Positions 57,901 to 60,328 of a stretch of DNA of 64,000 nucleotides are shown piece by piece; position 1 is the first letter of the stretch; each line of letters begins with the position of its first letter. The DNA is from Phocoena phocoena. Taxonomy: Eukaryota > Chordata > Mammalia > Artiodactyla > Phocoenidae. Position numbers and translations under genes: made by a program. The stretch is taken from NCBI RefSeq assembly GCF_963924675.1, contig NC_089219.1, positions 152,168,288 through 152,232,287 on the forward strand. Reading direction: 5' to 3'. The notes under the pieces are model-generated. The model did no database searches. It worked only from the letters and a program-made list of their open reading frames with translations, and had not been told where the DNA came from.

Positions 57901-58958
57901 AGTTTTTCGTACTATAAAATGGGCATTATAAATGTGTCCTGCCTAACAGGGTTGTTCTAAGAGATGATGGGCATTAAAGGCTTTAGGAAAGCATGTGTAA
58001 AGGCCTCTGCAGATGCATGTTAGTGGTGATGCTGTTGATTCCCTCCCTGGCTCACTACTTGTCACCCTTTCTTGCTGTAGGGAAGTATGATAATTCTGTG
58101 GATGTCTACGCTTTTGGCATTCTTTTCTGGTATATCTGCTCAGGCTCTGTCAAGCTCCCTGAGGCATTTGAGAGGTGTGCCAGCAAAGACCATCTCTGGA
58201 ACAATGTGCGGAGAGGTAAGAACCACGAGCCTTGCTTTGCCCTGATTCCCCAGAAGACAGCAGACTGAGACCAGGCACTGCCGCAGCGGCCTCCTGTCCT
58301 CCTCTCTGGCCACTCCACAGCAGGACCGCATACACATTTAAACCATCATGGAATCCAGAAAGGACATTTAAGTCAAACCTCTGCTTCCAGGCAGCGTGGT
58401 TCTGAACTCTCAGACAGGTTTTTATCTTTAAAATTTCTAATTCTTCAACATCCCATGCCAGCGTATTCCAGTTTTTCATCACAGTTACTGTTAGGTTCTA
58501 ACCTAGATATCTGCAGCTGAAGCCAAAGCTCACTGCATTGTGTGGCATCCTGAGCCCCAACTGGGGCCCTAGTTCCCTGGATCCTCTGCAGAGAGTGGCT
58601 CACTGATGGAGCAAAAGCCTTCCACTTCTCTGGGAAGGAGGACTGTGCTGGTTCTTCCCAGACCAAAGAAGTCATTTGTGACTCCATCGGTTTCAAGGGG
58701 ACAGAGCCTCTTCATTGTGTCGGTTCCCTTCTCGCCGCCTCGTGTCTTATTTCCATGCTCCTCTCTCTAGGGGCCCGTCCGGAACGCCTCCCTGTGTTTG
58801 ACGAGGAGTGCTGGCAGCTGATGGAAGCCTGCTGGGATGGTGACCCCTCGCAGAGACCTCTCTTGGGCATTGTCCAGCCCATGCTCCGGGGCATCATGGA
58901 CCGGCTATGCAAGTCACATTCTGAGAGGCCAAACAGAGGCCTCGATGATTCTACTTGA
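6212..58958 (+). CDS. DSTYK: DSTYK, dual serine/threonine and tyrosine protein kinase (13 spliced coding exons, 929 aa)
   Basis: Exons: 6212-6476, 29071-29459, 42569-43238, 47501-47733, 48353-48436, 49092-49268, 49893-50022, 50398-50554, 50986-51118, 53021-53134, 55467-55581, 58081-58215, 58771-58958. All introns are GT-AG, phases close at every junction, and the total is 2790 nt, giving 929 residues, the human length as I recall it. The protein has a long N-terminal regulatory part with a coiled coil near residues 392-433, then a C-terminal kinase domain at about 652-906. Visible kinase landmarks are the glycine loop GRGQYG (659-664), Lys681 in CALKSV, HRD with Asp777, DLG in place of DFG (795-797) and APE (817-819). 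Family knowledge: a cytoplasmic and membrane-associated kinase that supports ERK signalling downstream of FGF receptors, linked in humans to congenital kidney/urinary-tract anomalies and spastic paraplegia 23. No frameshift or premature stop was seen, so the copy looks functional. Confidence 0.97.
6943..7012. repeat. (TG)n/(CG)n microsatellite in intron 1
   Basis: Alternating purine-pyrimidine sequence: TG repeats with interspersed GCG steps and a GCGCGCGCG run near 6990-7000. It lies about 470 nt downstream of exon 1 and is Z-DNA-prone in principle. Confidence 0.9.
7013..7434. other. Intron 1 unique segment
   Basis: No recognised repeat or gene; adjacent to the CpG island. Confidence 0.45.
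7435..7605 (-). mobile_element. MER5-like hAT fragment (diverged)
   Basis: Resembles the MER5 consensus (CTAACTAAAGTGTGTATTAA, GGGTGGGTCCTAAGAATCT, GCACACTTTCAGAAACACT), but with substantial divergence. Confidence 0.45.
7883..7930 (-). repeat. Poly(T) tract between perfect 15-bp direct repeats (tail-only insertion)
   Basis: AGATTTGTTATTCTT occurs at 7883-7897 and again at 7916-7930, with only T residues (7898-7915) between them. This is the pattern expected if a poly(A) tail alone was inserted on the minus strand with a target-site duplication. Confidence 0.8.
8578..8613 (+). repeat. Short A-run between perfect 16-bp direct repeats (tail-only insertion candidate)
   Basis: AAAAGACAACTAGCTC occurs at 8578-8593 and 8598-8613, separated only by A residues. 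The preceding CCTT|AAAA junction fits the L1 endonuclease preference on the opposite strand. Confidence 0.7.
8614..9384. other. Intron 1 unique segment
   Basis: Repeat-poor intronic DNA; no exon-like signal recognised. Confidence 0.4.
9385..9545 (-). repeat. MIR SINE (antisense)
   Basis: Reverse MIR features: ACTGAGTGACCTTGGGCAGA, TTTTCTCATCTGGAAATGAG, GGGTTGTTGGGAGTTAGAAC, and CAGTGCCTGGTAAGGTGCT. Confidence 0.8.
9587..9798 (+). mobile_element. Cetacean CHR-1-type SINE, short (central-deletion) form
   Basis: Begins with CTCCCCTGGTGGCGCAGTGG, has the tRNA B-box-like GGGTTCGTGCCCCGG, and ends in a CAAA-repeat tail. It is flanked by an 11-bp target duplication AAAAAGTAAAT (9576-9586 and 9799-9809). 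Little diverged, so relatively young. Confidence 0.93.
10225..10735 (-). repeat. MIR SINE (antisense) split by an L1 3' end
   Basis: MIR sequence at 10225-10334 (GGGCAAGTTACTTAACCTA, AAAATGGGAGTGATA) resumes at 10630-10735 (TGTCACCTCACAAAGTTGTG, AAAGCACTTAGCACAGGC). The interruption is the L1 fragment described next. Confidence 0.75.
10335..10616 (+). mobile_element. L1 3'-end insertion with 13-bp target duplication
   Basis: The duplicated target AATGGGAGTGATA is at 10322-10334 and 10617-10629. The inserted piece has the L1 3' signature GTGATTGCCAGGGGATGGGG and ends in TCTAAATAAATAAATAG. It sits inside a MIR and so post-dates it. Confidence 0.8.
10736..12100. other. Intron 1 segment, no gene recognised
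   Basis: Mostly unique intronic sequence, with a short ancient-repeat-like piece near 11998-12060 (CACTCAACAAATCTTTATTA). No convincing exon. Confidence 0.4.
12101..12170. repeat. GTTAGA-rich micro-repeat with a short hairpin
   Basis: Repeated units of (A)TGTTAGA(AT) cover this stretch, with a perfect 7-bp stem TGTTAGA-AC-TCTAACA at 12111-12126. Confidence 0.75.
12171..14090. other. Intron 1 unique segment
   Basis: No recognised repeat family in most of it. Short open frames (for example 13021-13212) lack exon context. Confidence 0.4.
14098..14220 (-). repeat. Diverged MIR-like fragment
   Basis: GGACTTGGGTTCTAAATCTG followed by TTAGATGAGTGCCTTGGAC and CAGAAAATGATCACAGG fits a decayed antisense MIR. 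It mimics an exon (see rejected items). Confidence 0.4.
14323..14534 (-). mobile_element. Cetacean CHR-1-type SINE, short form, antisense
   Basis: Starts with a T-rich tail complement and CGGTACGCGGGCCTCTCACT, and ends GCCACCAGGGAAGCCC. It is flanked by GGTTTTTTTG at 14313-14322 and 14535-14544. Confidence 0.92.
14640..15545 (-). repeat. Ancient L1M/HAL1-like interspersed repeat
   Basis: Contains family landmarks such as TTTTGATCCAGGATCCTGTC, TTGCATTTAGTTATCATGTG and CCTTAAAGTCACACTTTTTC. A second, diverged copy of the same family lies at about 53340-53900. The family name is uncertain. Confidence 0.5.
15546..16948. other. Intron 1 unique segment
   Basis: No recognised gene or transposon; includes the G-rich run listed separately. 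Confidence 0.4.
15960..16000 (+). other. G-run with quadruplex-forming potential
   Basis: An uninterrupted run of 11 G (15960-15970) is followed by GGG, GGGG, GGG and GGGGGG runs within 30 nt, meeting the usual G-quadruplex spacing. Confidence 0.7.
17867..18978 (+). pseudogene. L1 ORF1 remnant (RNA-binding chaperone protein), interrupted
   Basis: Starts [20 protein letters not shown] and ends at a TAA at 18976. The coiled-coil and RNA-binding parts are recognisable ([29 protein letters not shown] after correction for decay). A SINE is inserted at 18057-18262 with 14-bp duplications, and there is an in-frame TGA at 18434-18436. Non-functional. Confidence 0.88.
18057..18262 (+). mobile_element. 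Cetacean CHR-1-type SINE, short form, inside L1 ORF1
   Basis: Begins GGGCTTCCCTGGTGGCACAG and ends in a CAAAAA-repeat tail. Perfect 14-bp target duplication AACAAAGACCGAGA at 18043-18056 and 18263-18276. Younger than the host L1. Confidence 0.95.
19037..22815 (+). pseudogene. L1 ORF2 remnant (endonuclease and reverse transcriptase), broken
   Basis: The endonuclease part begins [19 protein letters not shown] and includes CLQETH and [10 protein letters not shown]. The reverse-transcriptase part includes the catalytic FADD motif at 21108-21119 and RQGCPLS. The C-terminal cysteine-rich end region finishes at a TAG at 22813. The coding potential jumps between all three frames and is cut by several stops (for example at 19670). 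The normally glycine position before DFNT is arginine. Non-functional; total span is close to a normal mammalian ORF2. Confidence 0.92.
22897..22925 (+). other. G-rich L1 3' UTR tract, quadruplex-prone
   Basis: Four GGGGG runs separated by single T or C bases, as seen in mammalian L1 3' UTRs. Confidence 0.8.
23385..23895 (-). repeat. Ancient LTR-like repeat, copy 1
   Basis: The reverse complement of 23400-23460 reads like the 3' part of the element at 26.9 kb (shared core TCTGTCTTATGTCAGTTTAA versus TCTGTCTCATGTCAATTTAA), and the far end shares the TGCCAAAGTGGCAT segment with copy 2. Probably a solo LTR of an old class I endogenous retrovirus; the family is not certain and no viral genes are present. 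Confidence 0.5.
24028..24150 (-). repeat. MIR SINE (antisense fragment)
   Basis: CTTCCTCATCTACAAATGGG, GGATAATAATAGTTTATGTC, then GTACTTAGAACGGGCTCAGT match the antisense MIR pattern. Confidence 0.75.
24165..24690 (-). repeat. Ancient LTR-like repeat, copy 2
   Basis: Same order of landmarks as copy 1: an AGATTAATGGGAGAGAAACA segment, a purine/pyrimidine middle, then CTGCTGTTTCGTAAAAATAA and GTCAAAGAGGCATATTTTGG at the other end. No coding remnant between the copies. Confidence 0.45.
24840..25235. other. Repeat-free intron 1 block with homeodomain-type motifs
   Basis: About 400 bp without recognised transposons. It contains TTAATTA (24928-24934), GATTAACTCG and GAGTAATTAAATT, and CAGCTG-type E-boxes near 24990. 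A candidate conserved noncoding element; no conservation data were available. Confidence 0.35.
25236..25420 (+). repeat. Ancient interspersed repeat, family unassigned
   Basis: The pattern AATTTCAGAACTGGAAGGGG, GATGATCTAATCCAAGTCCC, then GAGAAATCCAAGGCTGAGAG recurs widely in mammals. Confidence 0.5.
25421..26477. other. Intron 1 unique segment
   Basis: No gene found; a short ancient-repeat-like piece near 26380-26450. Confidence 0.4.
26478..27031 (+). repeat. Ancient LTR-like repeat, copy 3 (opposite orientation)
   Basis: Ends with ATCTGTCTCATGTCAATTTA, ATTCTTAGACCCAGCCAGAG and CTCCCTGACA; the 5' side carries TTGCCATCTCAAAATGTGTC. It shares these landmarks with the two antisense copies at 23.4 and 24.2 kb. 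Boundaries are approximate. Confidence 0.5.
27032..27827. other. Intron 1 unique segment
   Basis: No recognised gene or transposon. Confidence 0.4.
27828..28200 (-). mobile_element. CHR-type SINE, long form, antisense
   Basis: TTTTTGGCTGCATTGGGTCT at one end and CCATCAGGGAAGTCCC at the other, with several GTAGTTGTGGC internal units. Flanked by TTGTTTTCTCT at 27817-27827 and 28201-28211. Confidence 0.92.
28212..29070. other. End of intron 1, unique sequence and exon 2 acceptor tract
   Basis: No transposon recognised. The last 100 nt are pyrimidine-rich (CTCTGTACTCCTTTCTCCTT), forming the exon 2 splice acceptor region. Confidence 0.5.
29071..29459 (+). CDS. DSTYK: DSTYK coding exon 2 (residues 89-218)
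   Basis: The acceptor follows a long pyrimidine tract ending CCCCAACCAG, and the donor at 29460 reads GTACCA. It encodes the segment beginning [17 protein letters not shown] and ending at MHHALLQ. The exon contributes to the N-terminal region, for which I recognise no catalytic motif. [18 protein letters not shown] looks loosely like a P-loop-type small hydrophobic strand-turn, but it lacks a GxxxxGK[ST] signature. Confidence 0.97.
29556..29581. repeat. Perfect 26-bp palindrome in intron 2
   Basis: CTCTGAGCATCAG is followed directly by its exact reverse complement CTGATGCTCAGAG with no spacer. It begins 97 nt after exon 2. It could extrude as a cruciform in DNA or fold in the pre-mRNA. Confidence 0.95.
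29582..30134. other. Intron 2 unique segment
   Basis: No recognised gene or repeat family. Confidence 0.4.
30135..30286 (+). repeat. Two adjacent small tandem duplications
   Basis: A 21-bp unit ending GCTAGGACTGGGCT is present at 30135-30155 and again, identical, at 30157-30177. A 46-bp unit starting GGGGATG is repeated imperfectly at 30195-30240 and 30241-30286. Confidence 0.85.
30800..31060. mobile_element. hAT-like nonautonomous DNA transposon (diverged)
   Basis: The left end TGGTTTTCAAACTTTTTTAG and the complement of the right end (CAGTGTTTTTTAAGTTGCAG) form imperfect inverted repeats. Interior pieces such as AGGACCCAGTACATATATAC and GCAGCCCACTAAATTGATGA are typical of an old mammalian hAT family. 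Confidence 0.5.
31061..32842. other. Intron 2 unique segment
   Basis: No recognised gene; AT-rich with short homopolymer runs at 31773-31783 and 32739-32750. Short frames here are chance. Confidence 0.4.
33692..34235 (-). mobile_element. Inner L1 3'-end insertion
   Basis: A second L1 3' end starts with TTTTTATTGGAGTATAGTTG inside the ORF2 part of the outer L1, whose sequence resumes with CTTATAGTTTTGATTTGCAT. The imperfect flanking duplication is CCTCATTACAGTTTTG versus CCTCCTTATAGTTTTG. Confidence 0.75.
34352..34554 (-). mobile_element. Cetacean CHR-1-type SINE, short form, nested in L1
   Basis: Runs from GCGGTACGCAGGCCTCTCAC to CACCACCAGGGAAGCCC, with a short TCTGCC duplication on each side (34346-34351 and 34555-34560). 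Confidence 0.9.
34938..36224. other. Intron 2 unique segment
   Basis: No gene or clear transposon recognised. Confidence 0.4.
36225..36415 (-). repeat. MIR SINE (antisense)
   Basis: GGTTACTTAACTAACTGTGT, CATTTGTAAAATAGAAGTAG, CATCTAGAACAGTGTCAGGC: antisense MIR landmarks in the right order. Confidence 0.8.
36818..36938. mobile_element. Mariner-type MITE
   Basis: 121 bp with inverted ends: left TTGAGTTGTCCAAAAAGTTT, right the complement of TTGGGTTGGCCAAAAAGTTC, 20 of 24 end positions matching. Flanked by TA on both sides (36816-36817 and 36939-36940), the mariner target duplication. Confidence 0.9.
36941..38298. other. Intron 2 unique segment
   Basis: No recognised gene or repeat. Confidence 0.4.
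38315..38447 (-). mobile_element. CHR-type SINE, truncated, antisense
   Basis: Contains GGGATCGAACCCACACCCCC and ends CCACCAGGGAAGTCC. Flanked by a perfect 16-bp duplication TGCACATTTATTTATT (38299-38314 and 38448-38463). Confidence 0.9.
38464..38945. other. Intron 2 unique segment
   Basis: Begins with a short ancient-repeat-like piece (AGAGCCAGACACTGTTCTAA); otherwise unassigned. Confidence 0.4.
38950..39460 (-). mobile_element. L1 3'-end fragment, antisense, with (TG)n
   Basis: Runs from AATTGAAGTATAGTTGATAT to TGGCTGAGTAGTATTCCACT, the standard antisense L1 3' end. A (TG)n run of about 36 nt occurs at 39394-39429. The flanks GAATTCATTT / GAATCCATTT may be the decayed target duplication. 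Confidence 0.8.
39461..40319. other. Intron 2 unique segment
   Basis: No recognised gene or transposon. Confidence 0.4.
40320..40391. repeat. Compound (TC)n-(AC)n microsatellite
   Basis: A CT/TC run at about 40321-40357 is followed, after CTGTCCTTCAA, by an AC run to 40391. Both triplex-prone and Z-DNA-prone sequence classes lie side by side. Confidence 0.92.
40392..41095. other. Intron 2 unique segment
   Basis: No recognised gene or repeat. Confidence 0.4.
41110..41460 (-). mobile_element. CHR-type SINE, long form, antisense
   Basis: Poly-T and TTATT tail, TTTTTGGCTGCATTGGGTCC, and the end CACCACAGAGAAGTCCC. Flanked by CCCTATTTCTTTTT at 41096-41109 and 41461-41474. Confidence 0.92.
41475..42568. 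other. End of intron 2
   Basis: Mostly unique. An ancient-repeat-like piece lies at 41860-41970 (TACTCTGTACTAGGCACTGG, GTAGTGAACAAGATAGACAT). The exon 3 acceptor tract ends the segment. Confidence 0.45.
42569..43238 (+). CDS. DSTYK: DSTYK coding exon 3 (residues 219-441), the largest exon
   Basis: The acceptor is CCCCTTCTAG and the donor at 43239 is GTAGGT. It encodes [20 protein letters not shown] through DDAANMEFK. Residues about 390-433 ([20 protein letters not shown] onward) are charged and heptad-like, matching the coiled coil known in this family. The exon ends in phase 1. Confidence 0.97.
43239..43892. other. Start of intron 3, unique sequence
   Basis: No recognised transposon or exon. 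Confidence 0.4.
43893..44025 (-). mobile_element. MER5-like hAT fragment (diverged)
   Basis: GCATCCAAATAACCTGGGAG, CCAGACCTGCTAATCAGCAT: MER5-type landmarks, decayed. Confidence 0.5.
44066..44218 (+). repeat. MIR SINE
   Basis: CTAGATGAGGAAACTCAGGC, CTCAAGGTCACACAGCTGCT and AATTTGAATCTAGACAGTCT follow the MIR consensus. Confidence 0.85.
44282..44441 (+). mobile_element. CHR-1-type SINE, short tail-truncated form
   Basis: GGACTTCCCTGGCGGTCCAG at the start, GTTTGATCCCTGGTCAGG in the body, A-rich tail. Flanked by a perfect 15-bp duplication AAAACCTCAGCATGG (44267-44281 and 44442-44456). Confidence 0.92.
44457..45744. other. Intron 3 segment, no gene recognised
   Basis: Mostly unassigned AT-rich sequence. 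44490-45130 resembles a decayed old repeat, but I cannot name it. Confidence 0.4.
46059..46422 (-). mobile_element. CHR-type SINE, long form, antisense
   Basis: TTTTTGGCTGCATTGGGTCT to GCGCCACCAGGGAAGCCC. The likely duplication is CTTTCTT on both sides (46052-46058 and 46423-46429). A long pyrimidine tract adjoins its end. Confidence 0.9.
46423..46569. repeat. About 145-nt pure pyrimidine tract
   Basis: (TTCC)n, (CCCT)n and (TTTC)n units without a purine over nearly the whole length on the + strand. Length-polymorphic and triplex-prone by type. Confidence 0.92.
47010..47235 (-). repeat. MIR SINE (antisense)
   Basis: TATTACTTCCTAACTGTACC, GACATATAAAATATAACCAG, GTTGTTGTTGGGATTAAATT, then CAATAAATG: antisense MIR order. 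Confidence 0.7.
47501..47733 (+). CDS. DSTYK: DSTYK coding exon 4 (residues 442-519)
   Basis: The acceptor GCCTCCATAG is followed by a split Asp codon, and the donor at 47734 is GTACTC. It encodes [20 protein letters not shown] through SNYLKQ, an all-helical-looking part of the N-terminal regulatory half. There is no break in frame. Confidence 0.97.
48075..48282 (-). mobile_element. Cetacean CHR-1-type SINE, short form, antisense, next to exon 5
   Basis: Poly-T, then GTGGTATGCGGGCCTCTCAC, ending GCGCCACCAGGGAAGCCC. Perfect duplication CATTTATTGC at 48065-48074 and 48283-48292. The exon 5 acceptor lies 70 nt beyond its end. Confidence 0.93.
48353..48436 (+). CDS. DSTYK: DSTYK coding exon 5 (residues 520-547)
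   Basis: An 84-nt phase 0-0 exon encoding [20 protein letters not shown] and MLWEQIKQ. The acceptor is CTCTTTCAG and the donor is GTAGAG. An antisense SINE ends about 70 nt upstream. Because the length is a multiple of three, skipping would keep the frame. Confidence 0.96.
49092..49268 (+). CDS. DSTYK: DSTYK coding exon 6 (residues 548-606)
   Basis: A 177-nt phase 0-0 exon with acceptor CATCCTGACAG and donor GTGGGT. It encodes [20 protein letters not shown] through AFAASLRQ. It lies in the regulatory region N-terminal to the kinase domain. Confidence 0.97.
49722..49865 (+). repeat. MIR SINE abutting the exon 7 acceptor
   Basis: CTTAATGAATGCTCACGGTC, CTCATGAGGTAGATATTCTT and GGTGAGGAAGCCAAAGCTGA match MIR. 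The exon 7 pyrimidine tract begins just beyond it. Confidence 0.8.
49893..50022 (+). CDS. DSTYK: DSTYK coding exon 7 (residues 607-649 plus first base of 650)
   Basis: The acceptor TTCCTTCCCAG comes directly after an old MIR remnant, and the donor is a consensus GTGAGT. It encodes [20 protein letters not shown] through LQDVLLH, the linker entering the kinase domain. Codon 650 (Arg) is split C|GT across intron 7. Confidence 0.97.
50398..50554 (+). CDS. DSTYK: DSTYK coding exon 8, kinase N-lobe (residues 650-701, split 702)
   Basis: The acceptor is TACCTTATAG and the donor is GTGGGT. The exon carries the glycine-rich loop GRGQYGVVY (659-667) and the ATP-anchoring lysine in CALKSV (Lys681). It ends within the N-lobe helix segment LALEFHYM, where the conserved glutamate partner of Lys681 is expected. 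Confidence 0.97.
50986..51118 (+). CDS. DSTYK: DSTYK coding exon 9, kinase N-lobe and hinge (residues 702-746)
   Basis: The acceptor is CCTCACCAG and the donor is GTGAGG. It encodes [20 protein letters not shown], then [18 protein letters not shown], which covers the strand leading to the hinge (LLIMERL). Confidence 0.97.
51119..51558. other. Intron 9 unique segment
   Basis: No gene. A short ancient-repeat-like piece at 51455-51515 (CAACAAATATTTATTAGTGA) precedes the SINE. Confidence 0.4.
51559..51878 (+). mobile_element. CHR-type SINE, long form
   Basis: GGACTTCCCTGGTGGTGCAA start, GGGAAGATCCCACATTCCGC body, CAACACAGCCAAAAATAAAT end. AATTGTAG duplicated at 51551-51558 and 51879-51886. Confidence 0.92.
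51887..53020. other. End of intron 9
   Basis: Unique sequence up to the exon 10 acceptor; no transposon recognised. Confidence 0.4.
53021..53134 (+). CDS. DSTYK: DSTYK coding exon 10, catalytic loop (residues 747-784)
   Basis: The acceptor is GTCTCCCCAAG and the donor is GTAAGT. It encodes the catalytic loop [11 protein letters not shown] with Asp777 as catalytic base and Asn782 as the metal-binding asparagine. The exon is 38 codons, phase 0-0. Confidence 0.97.
53340..53900 (-). repeat. Ancient L1M/HAL1-like repeat, second copy, with (TC)n-(CA)n
   Basis: Shares landmarks with 14640-15545: a TAAAAGAGTGGTACAATGAA segment, CAAGATCCAATCCAAGGATC, and GCATTTTGTCATGTTTCTTT. Interrupted at about 53447-53506 by a (TC)n-(CA)n microsatellite. 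Confidence 0.5.
54048..54365 (+). mobile_element. CHR-type SINE, long form
   Basis: GGGCTTCCCTGGTGGCGCAG start, CAACACAGCCAAAAAATAAA end with (AAAT)n tail. Perfect 16-bp duplication AAATGATATATAAAGA at 54032-54047 and 54366-54381. Confidence 0.95.
54471..55019 (-). mobile_element. L1 3'-end fragment, antisense, with (TA)n
   Basis: Poly-T then TTATTGAAGTATAGTTGATT, to CATCTTCTTTATCCATTCAC. Flanked by GACAGATTT at 54462-54470 and 55020-55028. A (TA)n run occupies about 54953-54994. Confidence 0.88.
55029..55466. other. End of intron 10
   Basis: Contains an ancient-repeat-like piece at 55185-55300 (GCTAGGCACTATGCTAAGTG, CTGGGGGTACAAAGATGAAA); otherwise unique up to exon 11. Confidence 0.45.
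55467..55581 (+). CDS. DSTYK: DSTYK coding exon 11, activation segment (residues 785-822, split 823)
   Basis: The acceptor is CTTTGTTGGCAG and the donor is GTAAGC. It encodes [20 protein letters not shown], then [13 protein letters not shown]. The metal-binding motif is DLG (795-797) in place of the usual DFG, which is the family norm for DSTYK. The APE motif is at 817-819. Confidence 0.97.
55582..56104. other. Start of intron 11
   Basis: No gene; unassigned sequence with an ancient-repeat-like feel at 55855-56000. Confidence 0.35.
56105..56325 (+). repeat. MIR SINE
   Basis: GAGCTAGGCACTGTGGGTAT, CCATTTAATCCTCATGCCAA, and GGGTTGGAATTTAGGTCTTT follow the MIR consensus, with decay in the middle. 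Confidence 0.75.
56326..57174. other. Intron 11 unique segment
   Basis: No recognised transposon or exon. Confidence 0.4.
57175..57213 (+). repeat. Poly(A) tract between perfect 13-bp direct repeats (tail-only insertion)
   Basis: AAAGGATAAATGA occurs at 57175-57187 and 57201-57213 with only A residues between (57188-57200). A sense-strand counterpart of the scar at 7883-7930. Confidence 0.8.
57367..57745 (+). mobile_element. CHR-type SINE, long form
   Basis: GGACTTCCCTGGTGGCACAG start, CGACACAGCCAAAAATGAAT end with AAAT-type tail. It has an extra ACAACTACTGAGCC unit compared with the copy at 54.0 kb. A further A/T-rich tail extends toward 57830, and the flanks AATGAAGGCC / AATAAAAGGCC may be the decayed duplication. 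Confidence 0.88.
57895..57985 (-). repeat. MIR SINE fragment (antisense)
   Basis: TACTATAAAATGGGCATTAT, then AACAGGGTTGTTCTAAGAGA, an antisense MIR core. Confidence 0.65.
58081..58215 (+). CDS. DSTYK: DSTYK coding exon 12, kinase C-lobe (residues 823-867, split 868)
   Basis: The acceptor is TTTCTTGCTGTAG and the donor is GTAAGA. It encodes [20 protein letters not shown] through NNVRR, with the C-lobe DVYAFG motif. The exon is 135 nt (45 codons) with phase 1-1, so skipping it keeps the reading frame. Confidence 0.97.
58566..58709 (+). repeat. Direct duplication flanking exon 13, copy A (intron 12)
   Basis: This 144-bp segment starts GCCCTAGTTCCCTGGATCCT and ends GGGGACAGAGCCT. It recurs at 60187-60328 with four substitutions (all transitions) and one 2-bp length difference. 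Copy A ends 61 nt before the exon 13 acceptor. Confidence 0.97.
58771..58958 (+). CDS. DSTYK: DSTYK coding exon 13, C-terminus and stop (residues 868-929)
   Basis: The acceptor CTCTCTCTAG has a strong pyrimidine tract. It encodes [20 protein letters not shown] through RGLDDST and a TGA stop at 58956-58958. The [11 protein letters not shown] segment is the conserved C-lobe region with the structural arginine. A near-identical 142-144 bp repeat lies on each side of this exon (58566-58709 and 60187-60328). Confidence 0.97.
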
Positions 58959-60186
58959 AAGCAGAGACCTTTCTCTTTCGCTCTTTCTTTCTTTCCTTCC
59001 CCTCACCTTTTGGCTATGGGAAGAATTTGACATTCATTACAGAGAGCTCCCAAGGGGACTGATGCTTGCGGGGCAACTTGAGACCTTGCCAGGCAGAGAT
59101 GACTCCTGGATAGGGAAGAGTTGGATGGCTGTGAGCATATCCAGCAGTTCACTGATGCCCAAGCTGTTTCTTTAGCCAAAAAGTCAGTATAAATCTCTTC
59201 TGTATGAAATTTCAAGAAAAGTCTTACCTAGTTCCCTTTTCCAGACTGTCTTTTAACTCCAGCCATAATCAGGACTCTGTGCTCCCATAGTGGAGCCCAC
59301 ATTCCTAACATTCTTTGGAAGTCTTAGTTCGTAGCTCCGTTTACACATGGGAGGTTAGGTTTTTCTCCACCCAGAGTCCCTTTTCAGTTTATCCCCCGTG
59401 GCTTAGTCTGCTGCTCTCAGATACCAGTTTTCGAGCAGATTGCGCACGTATTTTGCCTGAGTAGGGAGAAGCAAGGGAGGGGCTAACGCTTAGTAAGGAG
59501 ATGAGTGGTTGCAGTTCATTTTTTAAAAAGTATTCTGAGAAAAGGTGCAGGCCAGCCAGAGTCCACATGTAGATATTTGGAAGTGTTATTTAAACACTCA
59601 GCAGGCTGAGTACAGGAATACATATGTATAACACGTGTGTATACTTTGCTTTTGTTGAATAACAGTGTCTGCTAATTTGGGGTTCTTCTGTTGCTTGGCA
59701 TCCATTATTTAAGTGATGCAATGCCATGAAATGTACTGTATTTGTATATTACTTGGGAAGACACTAGATATTCAAAGAGGCCTGGCAGCACTCGGGCTGT
59801 AGAGGGCTCAACAAGGCCAAAGTCCTGAAGATTTTACCTCCTAGCTTTGGTTGTCTGTGCTCCCACGTGGTGAGGTGAGATTGTGGCAGGGGGAGGAAGA
59901 AGGATGGGATGCAAGAGTTACCCTTACTGTGTTCCATCCTTCTTACCAACTTAATTAGGGCAATTTACCCCAGCCTGAAAATGATTACCTGGCCATTTTT
60001 AACGTGCTTGAGGTCTGGTCGCTTCTGTTGCTTCAGAATTGAGTGACGGACCTTCCTGCAGAGCAATCAGAAGACGCGGTGGAGCCTGGGGCTCCAGAGT
60101 AGCTGCCTTAGTGCCTAGGGAGCCAGCGGCAAGGTCAGTCTGGGGGCGTTGCGGAATGCACGTTGGGGTGAGGTTTCCACAGGCAT

Positions 60187-60328
60187 GCCCTAGTTCCCTG
60201 GATCCTCTGCAGAGTGACTCATTGATGGAGCAAAAGCCTTTCACTTCTCTGGGAAGGAGGACTGTGCTGGTTCTTCCCAGACCAAAGAAGTCATTTGTGA
60301 CTCCATCAGTTTCAAGGGGACAGAGCCT
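60187..60328 (+). repeat. Direct duplication flanking exon 13, copy B (3' UTR)
   Basis: 142 bp, same orientation as copy A. All four substitutions relative to A read as G-to-A or C-to-T, one at a CpG (TCGG in A, TCAG in B), which hints that A is closer to the original. No poly(A) tail or target duplication, so not an obvious retrotransposon. Confidence 0.97.
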
